Assembly: GCA_947561585.1 (NCBI GenBank)
Contig: CANNZV010002340.1
Coordinates: 62,001 to 126,000 of the forward strand
DNA from: Caprella mutica
Taxonomy: Eukaryota > Arthropoda > Malacostraca > Amphipoda > Caprellidae
Length of the DNA: 64,000 bases
Direction of reading: 5' to 3'
In this document: in pieces, positions 11,964 through 23,495 of the stretch
Layout of the letters: every line of letters starts with the position of its first letter
Numbering within the stretch: position 1 is the stretch's first letter
Program-made: the position numbers and the translations under genes
Notes under the pieces: model-generated
The model's database searches: none
What the model was told of the DNA's origin: nothing
What the model saw: only the letters and a program-made list of their open reading frames with translations

Positions 11964-11990
11964 TGTCGTGGGAAAATTGCTTTTCCCACA

Positions 11991-14129
11991 AGCCCTCAAG
12001 TTTTCAGTTATTAAAATCAAAATTAATTTCAGTAATTCAAATACATTATATATATATTTCAAAATCTCATTGCTCATTTAATAAAAGATAATATAGCTAT
12101 TTCCAATATTATACTGTTTAAAACTTCCTTTTCAATATGTATGTAAATTAGTAATACATTAACCCTCAACCTGTGAGGTGTTGTGTTAATTACGAACATC
12201 AAATAACCCAGTAAACAGCCATAGATTGTTACGTCGTCGTAGTAGTGTTTGTATCCAGAATAAAAAAAATGAAGAAAACGGTGGATAAGAGTACTCATTA
12301 TCCACGTCACTGTTGCCAGACTCCAGTAGGGGTCAGACGGAAGTGACTTTATTTTATTGGACTCCATTCAATCTCTAAGAAGAATTCGAAAATTATAAAA
12401 TATGCTGCCTCCATTTTGAAATTTAAACCAGAAGATTTCTACAATTTTGACTATCTAGGCTACGGTGCTACCTATTTCATCAGTGGACAGAAGTCACAAA
12501 AATTTCGTTTAATACTGAAACCTCAATGATTCAATCCCTCAACTTTAAAGGTCCTCTCCAGGCTCCGGGAAAAAAATGAGTTTATAACATAATATTATAG
12601 AACTAAGGTCTAGGATCATTATTCTGCAAACCGCATACAATTCAGTTCAGTATATATTTTATAATTTGTTTTTAAAGTTTTTTAGTACTCTGTGAGCAAC
12701 AATTGAGCGTGTAGCGGCAGAATCAAACAATAGACTCGTTCAAGTTTTTTATTTGCATTCAACCTCAATATGACAGGTAGGTACATGAGAATGCTACCAT
12801 AGCCACGTGCTAGATGTGGTTTGAAGATACACAAGATGAGGCAGGTAATTAATAATAAATAAACATTGCGGGCTTACGCTTACTATGCCGCTATTATTGA
12901 AAAAGAATGAAAAACTTTAGTGGAAGTACGGGCTTACGTTTACTTTGCCGCCATTAGAACAATAATGATTTGAAAGAATGCATGTCACGTTCTAGGGAAC
13001 CGATATCAAATTAGTTTGGCAAGTGAACATGAAAGGTTATGAAAATTATCAAGATAAAATGAATAAAATGAAAAATTTGGTTATAATAAAGATGAATTAA
13101 ATTTCCTATATAATAGGTATGGCGTAAGAAGCCACAGAGCGAATCACTAATCTGATGCTCAAGAAGAAGATTGTACACTCTTTGTTTTGATTATAATTTT
13201 GAATTTTATAAACAACCCATGCGTTTTCGGCATTATTTTAGATATTAATTGTTTCTTGAAGAATATAAACGTTTCTAATATAGGTTCATTCAATTTTATA
13301 CCCAGCAAACATGAATGTATCTATTCGATGCCTAAACGACTCTGTATAACCTCTCTTCCGACATCGAATACCAGTAACAAATTAGACATGGTGACATCAA
13401 GTAGACATCAATCCGATATCCGTTTGCACCGCTAAACCGCATCATATCAAGTATATTTGGCATCGTAGCGATACCGTTATAACAGCGTTGAATAGAAAGA
13501 TAAATTACGACATCTAACATACATAGGGATTCTGCATCGAACAGACGCCTAAATATATATCTAATATGCTTCGAAACGATATCCACTTGCATCCATAAAA
13601 TAAAGAAATTAAAATTGAAAACTCTTACTTCAATGATATAACGTTCTGTACATTTAGATGCATATCAATTTGATTAATGTTACATAATGTTATGTGCAAA
13701 TTAAATGGGGAGAAATGAAGTGATGTGTAAGATTTTTCCAATGTGTTTCTCTAGTCTTAGAAAGTGTTTTATTATATCCACTTCTAAGCTATTATATCCA
13801 TCTTACTTGAATATTACTTATCTAGATATAGCCTATCTTATTTTCTTCTTTTCCAGTTCTAATTAATACATAAATAAATGAGAATTAATAAATGTGACAA
13901 TCAAACAAGAGTAAATTTTTATCTATTTATTCCTATTGTGTACTCAGCTTATGTCTTGAGTCAGATTGGTCCGTAGTTTTGGTTCGAGTAGTTCTCGAGT
14001 GAGGTATCGCTGCAGTGATAATCTTTGGTACTTCCTTCGTGCGTAACAATCTGTTATCGCTATGTAGCCAAGATTGGTGTTTGCTGCGTCCGTATGCTAG
14101 GGCTGGAAATTGGAACTTGAAGTACCCGT
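11991..14129. other. probable LTR remainder and non-coding DNA
   Basis: The left few hundred bases probably belong to the 3' LTR (AATAAA at about 12079 and near 12260), but its right border cannot be set. An imperfect 60-bp tandem duplication lies around 12868-12970 (CGGGCTTACG(C/T)TTACT(A/T)TGCCGC). No gene is recognised. Confidence 0.45.
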
Positions 14130-14316
14130 AGATTTGTGAGTTCTCCGTAGGTTAAGTCGTGTTTCCGTAGACTAGAATGTGCTGGTCTCTCTAGACTAGC
14201 GTAGACTTGGAATTGACTGTCTCCGTAGACTGGGATATGCGTCTCTCTGGACCGGGAATGACTGGGATATGCGTCTCTCTAGACTGGGAATTTACTGGCT
14301 CCGTAGACTGGGACCC
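14130..14316. repeat. irregular minisatellite with GTAGACTGGGA / GCGTCTCTCT units
   Basis: The block repeats CTCCGTAGACTGGGA, GGGATATGCGTCTCTCT and TCTAGACT(A/G)G(C/G) in changing order. The clearest duplicate pair is ACTGGGATATGCGTCTCTCT, seen twice about 40 bp apart. Unit length is not constant. Confidence 0.65.
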
Positions 14317-16058
14317 TGGAATAATAAATCCAGTAAGAAATTTGGACTTAAATTTCCTTCAACAATTTGCCAAAATAACAATAAAAAGAAAAAATTATTC
14401 TTTACATTATAATCAATTGAAATAATTTACTAATTTATCAATTGTTGTGAATTAAGATTTATGCCAGTTAAATAGCAATAATTAAAACTAATGTTTATTA
14501 ATTAGGTTGAGTTGAATTATTATTTGGCATTTCTCATGTTCATAATAAATAGTTAATAATAATTGTAGTTAATTTAATAAGAGAAGTAAATTACTTTGGC
14601 AAATGTAGAAGCATTAAAAATAGTTTGTACTTAATATTACAATAGTTGAGAATTGAGCAAAATGTTACTCGTCAAATGGCCCTTTAATTATTATAATAAG
14701 TAATTAAATTCCTAATCCTGAAGTTGAAATATGTTGTGTAAAACTCAATTGTAATATATTAAATATGCATTGAATTAGAAGAATAGTATTAACAAATGTT
14801 ATACATTTTTAATACTGTCAGAAGTTATGCAGTTTGGTCAAATGTTGGCGGTTGGTCATGTTTTCAAAACTGGGAAACATGATGTAAGAAAAGTCTGGGG
14901 TGTGTACTGACTTTTCCAAAATGGGAATAACGTAATTCTGATTGTGAATAAGGATACTAATTCTAATAATAGTTTGTTATATTAGTTAACTATATTAATA
15001 ATGTTAATTGGAGCTAATTAGCTAATAAATCATATAAATATCAGTATATTTATGGCACTAGCTAATATGGCAATTCAGTATAATAAATATGGCATTATTA
15101 AGAATAATATTATACAAATAACTTGAGGGAATAATTATTAGTTATATATTTACCCAATGTTTCTTTAGCTAAGAAGATTTGGGGGATTGGTTTGGAGTTA
15201 ATCCTAGGCTGTTGATATTTACTGTTTTTCAGAAATAGTGTTTATTTCTTTGTAATTAGTAAGTTGTATATAAATTGGAAGGTGTTATGTCTGCAATAAA
15301 GGTATTATATTAATATTAATAATTGGTGAGAGTTTATAATCTAATTTTAGTTCACAAACACTAGCACTGTATCGGCACTCTTCACTCTGTTGTATCAGAC
15401 TCGTTAATGTCGTTTAACCGGTAAAAATTATCCTTACAATCTTTAGGCGGAAACTAAACAAAGGGTAGGCCTAATTGTATTTAGCGCGTATGTTTCTAGA
15501 GTGTTGCCTGCCATAAGTTTAGAAATACCTTTGAATTCAATTGCGTTATATTTTAATCAGCAAATTACTGTAGTGGTTGTAATTGATTATCAATAATTAA
15601 TTGTTGTTAATTAATTATGCAATAATCGGGTTGCAACAGATGTGTCCTTGAATCGTTCGTGGGTCCATCCGTCCTCGTGCCAGTACCTCTGTCACATTGC
15701 CACCGTGGATGTATTTGACTAAAAAAAAATTTTGATATTAAACGACCCGGAGATACGTGAAGATATTTTAAAGTGAATAGAACAATACAGGCAAGCACTG
15801 CTTTTATAACCAAAATCACATCTTATTGTTATTACAAATAGTAATGAGTTGGTCAAATTTTTATATAATTGTAACTCCTTAAATATTTCGTTCTCTATGA
15901 GTTCAAATTATAGAAAATGTTTTGAGGACACGACTTAGAATAAAGATGAAAGCTCTGTGATGCATTAATTAAAATTAATATATAATTAAATTTTTATAAT
16001 TATTGTGTTTCATTGAACAAACAGGAATTTTGTGCTCTGTGAAATATTTTTAGCAGTA
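14317..16058. other. AT-rich stretch, no gene seen
   Basis: No coding or RNA gene could be supported. A TGTATATAAATTGG followed 35 bp later by CAATAAAGG (about 15266-15302) has the look of an LTR promoter and poly(A) signal, but no second copy or terminal sequence was found. Confidence 0.4.
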
Positions 16059-16246
16059 GGGTATATGTTCCAAGTTATTAATAGGGTCTATATTTTCGAA
16101 CACGTGATAAAGGAAAATATAATAATTATTATTTAACTACTATTTAATTAGAAGCAAAATAGCTGAAAGTATGAAACAAAATGAAATAAAAGTTAAATAA
16201 TGATTATTATATATAGATTTATTGAGTCCGATAACCACTTTAAGTT
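16059..16246. mobile_element. short MITE, family B copy 1
   Basis: The left end reads GGGTATATGTTCCAAGTTAT and the right end AGTCCGATAACCACTTTAAG. Together they are a degenerate form of the family B inverted ends (about GGGTAAGTTCCGAGTTATCG). The interior carries the family's ATAAAAGTTAAATAATGATT-like stretch. Confidence 0.5.
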
Positions 16247-16311
16247 TAATTATCTATATTGTGAATCACAATTTCAATCGTCTCATTTGCAGCTTTTGGC
16301 ACTATGGTGAA

Positions 16312-16502
16312 AGCTCAAGTTATCGGATTTGGGGTTCCGCATTTTATGTGGAAAAATTATTTATGTAATGATTTTTATTTCTAAACTTGTATTTTACGTA
16401 CTGGATGCCAATTTCAGTAAGAATTGAATAATGATAATTATTATTAGTTATTTCTTACATATTCGAAAATATGGAACCGTCCGATAACACAGAATTTACT
16501 CT
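16312..16502. mobile_element. short MITE, family B copy 2
   Basis: The left end AGCTCAAGTTATCGGATTTG and the right end GGAACCGTCCGATAACACAG are family B ends in inverted orientation. The element follows copy 1 by about 65 bp. Confidence 0.55.
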
Positions 16503-16554
16503 AAAATGAAACATGTTAACTAGCCCATCAACTTTAACTATTTACGTTTAGTAG

Positions 16555-16756
16555 AGGTTTAACGTCTGCTTCGGAACCAAAGGCCATGTCGCTAACGTCA
16601 AAAGGAAATGAAATACAAGGGACTGGAAGAAGCAGTGAGAATGGAAAGTGGCTCCATGGACGAAGTCACGACGCTCATGAATGCTGAAAAGCTACTCGTG
16701 AATGCTGTCACAATTACCGAGGAATGTGACAAAAATGGTCACAAGCACGGTGGCTG
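16555..16756 (-). repeat. interspersed repeat family A, copy 4 (inverted), cut by the assembly gap
   Basis: Read on the plus strand it is the reverse complement of copies 1-3: GGTTTAACGTCTG, GGCCATGTCGCTAACGTC, AATACAAGGGACTGGAAGAA, GAAAGTGGCTCCATGGACGA and GAATGCTGAAAAGCTACTC. In this copy the segment is open for about 49 codons from ATG at 16608 up to the gap (MKYKGLEEAVRMESGSMDEV...). Other copies have stops in that frame. Confidence 0.6.
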
Positions 16757-16796
16757 NNNNNNNNNNNNNNNNNNNNNNNNNNNNNNNNNNNNNNNN
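16757..16796. other. assembly gap (40 N)
   Basis: Forty unknown bases interrupt the sequence between a family A copy and a family B MITE. Nothing can be said about what they replace. Confidence 0.99.
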
Positions 16797-16893
16797 CATG
16801 GATACCGATTTATATAAAAGTTAAATAATAAATTTTTTTTTCTTACGTGACCGAAAATGTGAAACTGACCGATAATTCGGAACTTTCCCTACT
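16797..16893. mobile_element. family B MITE, right part only
   Basis: CGAAAATGTGAAACTGACCG and GATAATTCGGAACTTTCCCT form the right end of a family B element. The left end is not visible and may lie in or beyond the gap. Confidence 0.5.
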
Positions 16894-17227
16894 CATATTA
16901 TTGTTTAGATTAGATTCTTTATTGGAAAAAAATAAAAATAAAAAGATTACATACATGAGAAATACGGATTACATATAGGCATTTATACAATTATATTTAC
17001 AAATTTTTGCTATAAATTAAGTAAACTAAACAATAATCAAAATCCAAGCCTATACGAAGTTTCATATAGAAACTTTTTTTCTATTTCTATTTAGGCATTT
17101 ACGTATTCATAGCTTATATATTTGTTTCATAAACTCGTTTTGTAAATGGAATTTGTTAAATATACACTATACAAATTTTTTAAATATCTTCAAGTTTAAC
17201 ATTATGCATCAGCTTCAGATAATGTAC
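16894..17227. other. AT-rich stretch, no gene seen
   Basis: Nothing beyond simple AT-rich sequence is recognisable. Confidence 0.4.
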
Positions 17228-17376
17228 GAGGGTAAGTTATGAAATATCGGTCAGTTCCGCATCTTTGTTCATATAAGAAAAATGATTTAATGTAATTCAA
17301 TTTCTATATAACGATTTTTTTTCTCATATATGATCGTAGATGTGAAATTGACCGATATTTTGTCACTTACCCTCTT
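17228..17376. mobile_element. short MITE, family B copy 4
   Basis: GAGGGTAAGTTATGAAATAT at the left and GACCGATATTTTGTCACTTA followed by CCCTC at the right make a complete 149-bp element. Inverted ends extend inward through CGGTCAGTTCCGCAT / ATGTGAAATTGACCG. Confidence 0.65.
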
Positions 17377-17559
17377 GCTTTCTAAATGCTGTATTGATAT
17401 CAGAAACAAGTTTATTAGTTATTATGTTCGATTTCAACGGAATTTTTCAACCTTAAATTTTTTATAACCGATTGGAAATTGGTTCGTGATGATGAAATGA
17501 CACTAAGTATCTCTTATCCGGAATTTAAAAGAATTTATCCAAATATTGTTAATATGTAA

Positions 17560-18055
17560 TGATATCCGGTAATATGAAAAATCGTTTCAGATCATCCGGC
17601 ATATTGAAAAGGTTTTTCAGTTTGTCCGGTAAATGAGTTTGAATTGAAAATATATCCGGTAATATGAAAAAAACTACATTTTTATAATTCGAATTAAAAA
17701 TCATGTAGATTTTTTTCATCATAAATAGGCAGCACTGGTTTACAAAATCAAAACTAATGACAATCATACTTTGTCATTGCGCCTGGTTTGACGTGAAAAG
17801 ACGTGTTACATTGGTTGTTATTACTACTTGAAGTGAAGGGTGTCCTAATCGTCCGGTAATTGAGTCGTTACCATAATTATTACTGTAAAAATGAATGTCC
17901 CCTTAACCTCTTAAAGAAGGACTAACGCCGTTTTTTATAAATTAAAATGTGTTTATAACTAAAGAATATTTCAGAAAGTGAAAAAATGTACATATATTGC
18001 CAATAAGTGACTGGCAGTTTTCCGCTTGGCAGTTTTCCGCCTGGCAGTTTTCCAG
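17560..18055. repeat. loosely repeated TCCGGTAATATGAAAAA and GGCAGTTTTCC motifs
   Basis: ATCCGGTAATATGAAAAA-like motifs recur between 17560 and 17670. A separate short tandem of CTGGCAGTTTTCCGC (three units, period about 15-16) lies at 18010-18055. Neither has a recognised function. Confidence 0.5.
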
Positions 18056-18917
18056 ACACCATAATTATATTATGATATAATTAATTTTATATAATTAAAT
18101 AATATTTGCATTATTTCTGATACCAATATTTAATAATGTATTTCCAAAATGCATGGGTATACAGTAACAGCAATCAAAAGAAAGAGAAATATACACAAAA
18201 ATATCCGAAAATTGTCGCAAGTCGCATGAAAAAATCAAACTCATTTGAACGCTGAAGTTAGTCTGACGACTTCGTACGTATTCTGACGACCAAATCGGTG
18301 CCACTGTAACCACTCCCATTGGAAAGTATGAATTTGATTTTCATCCGATTTCATCAGAAGTCGTCAGTGCAAAAATCGCTTGAATACGCATCCATAAGCC
18401 CTGTTTACATTGAGGCTCTTTTGCACACTCTGAGTGTTGAAACAACAGGCAAACGCGCAGTGGAGTGGCAAACCAGCGGGCAAACTTGAGGCTCACTTCA
18501 ACAATCACCTTGGTCATTCTTTTCGACACTCTGAGTGAAGCCCCGTCCAGACGCTCCGACAAATGCCCAGATTTCTCTGAAATCAGGTGTTCGCGAGCAA
18601 ATTTGTCCGCGATATGGCAGGCAAATTTGTCCCCGATCACAAGAATCGAAACTGTCAGTGACTTTCAACATGTTGGACAAATTTGTTCCCGAACAAGTGT
18701 TCGCGACTGTTATTTGAATGAATATTTGTGATATATGGAGTAAATTTGATAATTACTATCATTTTAGATATGAAAGATTGAATTAATTATTTAGTAGTCT
18801 ATTTATATTCTTTGATTGAGATTTTTGTAAATAAATTTGAATGAATTTTTGTGTATTTTTTAGAATAAATGTGATTAGTTATTAGTTATCTACATATTAG
18901 TTACTGACTACAGTGAC

Positions 18918-19076
18918 TAGGGTAAGTTCCGAGTTATCGAACAGTTCCACATTTTCGGACACGTATTATAAATATTATAGGTAGCTATTTTAATTATTAT
19001 TTAATTCTCATTGTAATCATTAGTATTTCTTTCTTTCAAATGTGGAACCGTCCCATAACTTGGTATACTTACCCGG
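18918..19076. mobile_element. short MITE, family B copy 5, nested in the 1.24-kb element
   Basis: The left end AGGGTAAGTTCCGAGTTATC and the right end GGAACCGTCCCATAACTTGG, then CTTACCC, are near-intact inverted ends about 155 bp apart. This is one of the best-preserved copies in the window. Confidence 0.7.
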
Positions 19077-19560
19077 CCTATAAATAGGTATGAATTATTT
19101 GGTTGTTTTTCCTAAATTTACTAGGTAAGTAGGTACCTACCTAACTAGTAAACATACAGTATTCTATTTAAGGCTTATAGGAAACAGTATTTAGAAGTGA
19201 GCGTAAAACGTATAGGTAGCTATACGTACGTAGATAAAGGAAATTTAAATTTTGATAGACCTATCATGATCTACTATAACTCCCACTTTGCGAGTACTAG
19301 GAGACGTTTTTCTAGCTAGGTACTAGGTATTATACTATAAGTAACTCAGGTTAGATATCTAGGTAAATATTTATATTAGGTATATAATCGGCTAGATAAA
19401 ATACCTAGATATATATTTATGTTATAATATATCGTCTAGTTATCTAATTACGCATTTATATTATATAATCAGCTAGGTAGGTACCTAGTACCTCGGTAAG
19501 AATTTATATTTTACATCCGATAGGTACCTAGGTAATCATTTTTTAAATCATGTTTCTAAA
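19060..19560. repeat. cryptic TAGG/CCTA simple sequence
   Basis: The tract is dominated by TAGGTA, TACCTA and CTAGGTAGGTACCTAG permutations without a strict period. It seems to have grown inside the 31-bp-TIR element. Confidence 0.7.
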
Positions 19561-20240
19561 ATAGCTAAATTATTAGGTATTAACTATCATCAACAACATA
19601 TGATATTTTTTCCAATGAATTAATTATGCATAATCGCGAACACGGACATTTCAGTTTCCTGATCATATTGCTCTCGTCTGGACGCGAACACAGGCAGAAA
19701 TGAGATTGCCCGTGTTCGCCTGAGCAAAAGTATTTCCAAACTCAGGGCATTTGTCGGAGCGTCTGGACGGGGCTTTAGAGATTAGTTGACATCTCTGATA
19801 GGCGCAATTTGGTTGGTTCGCCTGCAAATGATGAGAGGAGGATTACAGAAACTTGTGAATGGAATCTGGATTATGGAAGTACCTATTGTGTAAACAAGTG
19901 AGCTACTATGTTAATCTTTGGTACTTAATTGGATGCATTGTCAACTATCAGAACTTACCTAGGTAGCACCAGTTTCGGGTACTAATTGGTACCTATAAAC
20001 CTACCTAAGTTAGCTAATTGTCAGTTGACTGTTAGTGTTCACTGTTGGTTGGCCCTAGTGTGAAATTCAGGTGAAATTCATATCTTTTAACTTTTTAATT
20101 GACTTTTGTTCAGTGTAACTGTGTAGGTAGTTAATAGCAATTCCCTTAATTACTTGCCATCTTGTATTTACGGTTGTACCTACCTAGCCTGTAAAGCTAG
20201 TTAACTATTAGGTAATTAATATCTTAGGTAAGTCATACCT

Positions 20241-20457
20241 AGAGTGAGTTCCGAATTATCGGGCGGTTCCTCATTTTCAGGCAAAGGGGGACTTAGGTAT
20301 GAGAAAAAGTATTATCTATGATGCATTTATCTTAGATACCAATTTGGTACAATAAAAGTTGAATAATAATTTAATACAGATAGCTTTTCTTACTTGATCG
20401 AAAATGTGGAACCATCTGATAATTTGGAACCATCTGATAATTTGGAACTTACCCTCA
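20241..20457. mobile_element. short MITE, family B copy 6
   Basis: The left end is GAGTGAGTTCCGAATTATCG and the right end is GGAACCATCTGATAATTTGG. The latter motif is duplicated in tandem before CTTACCCTC. The interior has the family's AATAAAAGTTGAATAATAAT stretch. Confidence 0.6.
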
Positions 20458-20619
20458 CTACCTACCTAGCTTAGTCTAGGACTTTTTAGCTAGGTAATAG
20501 GTTACCTTATATCTCCATTATTTCTTATGGTCATAGGACTTGAAAGTTGAAACCAGTAACCACAATGAGATAAATTATAAAATTCCATTTTCCCTAGGTA
20601 GCCTACGGTCATATTTCTA

Positions 20620-22996
20620 TGTGTGACTGGAAAGTCGCCAGTTTAGTGAGAAAATTTCTCTTTTAGATTAAAAATTTGACTTCCTAGTGAAGACTTTAGA
20701 TTTGAAAACATCTTTATGCTTCATGTCTGATGCATCATGCATCAGCCATGTTTCAGAAGCTGGAAAATTCAAAGCCAATTTTTGAGCCAAAATTTTACAA
20801 AAATTCTGAGCCAAGCCAATTTGGCTCATTTTTTGAAGATTTCAAGCCAAAATTACCGTGGGAAGATAAGAATTAATTCAAAATTTTAAGCCAATTAGAC
20901 ATATAATCTGAGTTTTGGCTTTTTGAAATTTAAGCCAATTAATTGGCTTTAACTGACATACTCTGTTAGTCTGTTACCAGTCTGCAAAGCATGCACAAAT
21001 CAGCACAATCAGTCTCCAGATATTTAATTTTTGGGACAATTTGTCTCCAAAGATTTTCAAATTTCTCTCCAAAATGACTAAAAATCTCAAAATTCTCTCC
21101 ACTATTTACATGTAAACATAGGAATTAATTAGGGAAATGTCGTCGGATAATTCAGGAGACTAATTTCAAGGCCTCAATAGTCGCTGGATAAACTTCACAC
21201 CTTCATGCATCTTTTGCTGACTGGCTCTGTTACATGGCATGCATGCACAGGCAGGACAGCATATGTATCTCTTGAGACTATACAGGTTTTCAACTTATTT
21301 CACCCCTCAAAAGTCAACACTATACTGCACTTGCCACTTGGCAGCTAAAACTGCCTATGTACCAGACTGCATTTCATGATAATTTACACCGACATGTCGG
21401 TGGAACTTTCCATCCCTTGAAAATAATATTCTAACAAAGTCGGTGGAATTTTAGCTATTTATTTCAATTATTTCTAGTTTTGTTATTAATTTTTATTTTA
21501 TAATTTGGCAAAATTTTGGTGGATCAGCCAAATTATTGGTAATTGTTGGTGGATTTTTTCAGCTTTTTGAGAAAAGTCAGTGGGATTTTGTGCACCAAAT
21601 ACAGACTGGCCCATCTATACCTATTCAGGTTATTCTCATCTGGTTACTTAGGAAGGAGGTAATAACTTGTATTTTCCCGTAGGCATAGTTTTCTGAATTT
21701 CTGGAACCTGTATTGTCTAAAGTGTTCTCAGAAATCCACTCTTGAGTCGGAGTGAGTGAGTGACACAGGTAGTAAAGCATGTGCAATCTCACCATTTTAA
21801 TGGCGAGTTTGTGATAGTTATTTTGATCCCCTTCAATTTCAAATGGCGAGAAATATCTATTTTTATTCTATGCTTAGTATGCTACAATGTTATTTTCGTT
21901 TATGGAGAGAATTTATGATATTTTGATCATTTTGGAGAGACAAATGGAGAGTTCATGAGCCATACTATTTTACTTGACTGACTCTCTTTAATTTCAGAGA
22001 TAATTTTTTGTTGTAATTTGGTAAAGTTGCTCTCAAGTCTCAGTAAGTTAGTAGCAGATTTAATAATTTGAACTAAATTGCTCTCTTAGAGTCTGGGACT
22101 GATATCATCCATTTTTCAGAATCTCCCTCAGCTGAGGCCTCTCTGAGATCTGAAATATCTAAATTTGGGCTCAGGTGAGATCACGAGAGACTCTAAGTGA
22201 CCCATGTGCTTGTTTCAGAGGCCGGCAAACTGTAAACTCATTTTTGAATATTTCAAGCCAAAATTAACATGGGAACATAGGAATTAATTCAAAATTTTAA
22301 GCCAATTACATATATCTGAGTTTTTTGAAATGTAAGCTAATTAATTGGCTTTATGATTTTTTCTTGACATATTCTATGACTATAACATGGTATAAGTCTT
22401 GGAAAATGTTCCAAGTTCTGAAGACTCGTCACCTGCGACTTGCGAACCTGCAGAATATGACTCTGTGAGTCTCCTCATGTAGTCCTGTTTTATGTTTCAA
22501 AGTATTGTTATGGACAAAGTAACCAGAAAACTGTTTACTTTTGAGAATTGAAATAAGTTGGAAAACATGTAAATAACAAGTAAATCACAATATAATTGTC
22601 TCAAGAGGTACATCATACATACATCAGACATGAAGCATAAGGATGTTTTTCAAGAGTAAAGTCTTCACTCTGAGGTCAAGTTTAAACTTTAAAATATCTT
22701 AACTGTGGCGACCTCAGATCTGGATCCCTTTTCACTAAACTGCACTGGTGAGTCAGCAACTTCAATCCAAACTGTATTTTAGATTAAATTCTACCGACTT
22801 GTCAACGTTTTTTTTGCCCTTTGAATATAATAGTTTAACAAGTCTGTTGATTTTTTTCTATTTATTTCTATGTTACCAGCTTACCATTCATTTTTGGAGG
22901 CTAAATTGGGAAAATGTTGGTAGATCAGCCAAATATGATGGTGGATTTTTACAGCTATTTGAAAAAGTCAGTGGGTTTTGTGCACCAAACACACAC
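20620..22996. repeat. diverged duplicated blocks
   Basis: Two blocks occur twice in the same order: AAGCCAAAATTA...GGAATTAATTCAAAATTTTAAG (about 20845-20960 and 22252-22350) and GGTGGATCAGCCAAAT...GTGGGATTTTGTGCACCAAA (about 21391-21606 and 22790-22996). A third motif, AAAACATCTTTATGCTTCAT with its upstream part, appears inverted at about 22625-22690 and again near 28150-28190. A 21.8-21.95 kb stretch also has a relative at 28.43-28.61 kb. This fits old copies of one or two transposable elements broken by later insertions. Confidence 0.5.
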
Positions 22997-23495
22997 TCTC
23001 TGAGACATACCTTAATTCAAATTTAGGAGTTTGAGGTCATGGAGTCTGAAGTGATTTTGAATTATTTCCTTTGTTACCATTAATTTACTAAATTTAGCTG
23101 AGGGATATCCTGAATCTGTTTGAAGTCTGAGAGTAAAGGCCTTGTTACACGGTGCAAGTAAACGTGCGAGTTGACCTATCCAGTTACTGTATTGCAGCTA
23201 CTCGCACACTGTGACCGCATCAGTCGAGTAACTGTCATGTGCAAGGAGGTTAGTAACTCCTTGCGAGTTACCACAACATTTTTTTTTACTCGCCACTCAT
23301 GGGCGAGTAAACCATTCGACAGCGAGACCAGGCGCGTATACAAGGGGGGGGCATTTGGGGCAGATGCCCCCCCCTTGAGGTCTGAACTTTTTAAAAATAA
23401 ATCTACGGATTAATAAAAAATACATGGATTAATCCTTCAAATTGAAGAAATGTCAATTATTTGATTATTTTTAATTGCTTTTGACATGCTTGAAC

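Larger units (their letters stand above)
9042..11990 (+). mobile_element. 5'-truncated BEL/Pao LTR retrotransposon
   Basis: The 3' part of a BEL/Pao pol gene is followed by a polypurine tract (TTTTTTGGGGGGAG, 11950-11963) and a TGT start at 11964 that I take as the beginning of the 3' LTR. The LTR opens with a perfect 9-bp hairpin, GTGGGAAAA TTGC TTTTCCCAC (11968-11989). Gag, protease and the N-terminal part of RT are missing. The right end of the LTR is not resolved because no second LTR is available for comparison. An AATAAA at about 12079 could be its polyadenylation signal. Confidence 0.8.
18538..19775. mobile_element. non-autonomous DNA transposon with 31-bp perfect TIRs
   Basis: AAGCCCCGTCCAGACGCTCC starts a 31-base sequence at 18538-18568 whose exact reverse complement is at 19745-19775. 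TCGCGAACA / TGTTCGCG motifs recur just inside both ends. There is no open transposase frame. No clear target duplication flanks it. It contains the family B MITE at 18918-19076 and a long simple-sequence tract, both probably acquired later. Confidence 0.75.

Noticed and set aside
15266..15302. LTR promoter and poly(A) signal (TATATAAA ... AATAAA)
   Set aside because: No matching LTR pair, primer-binding site or polypurine tract was found; both motifs are frequent by chance in AT-rich DNA.
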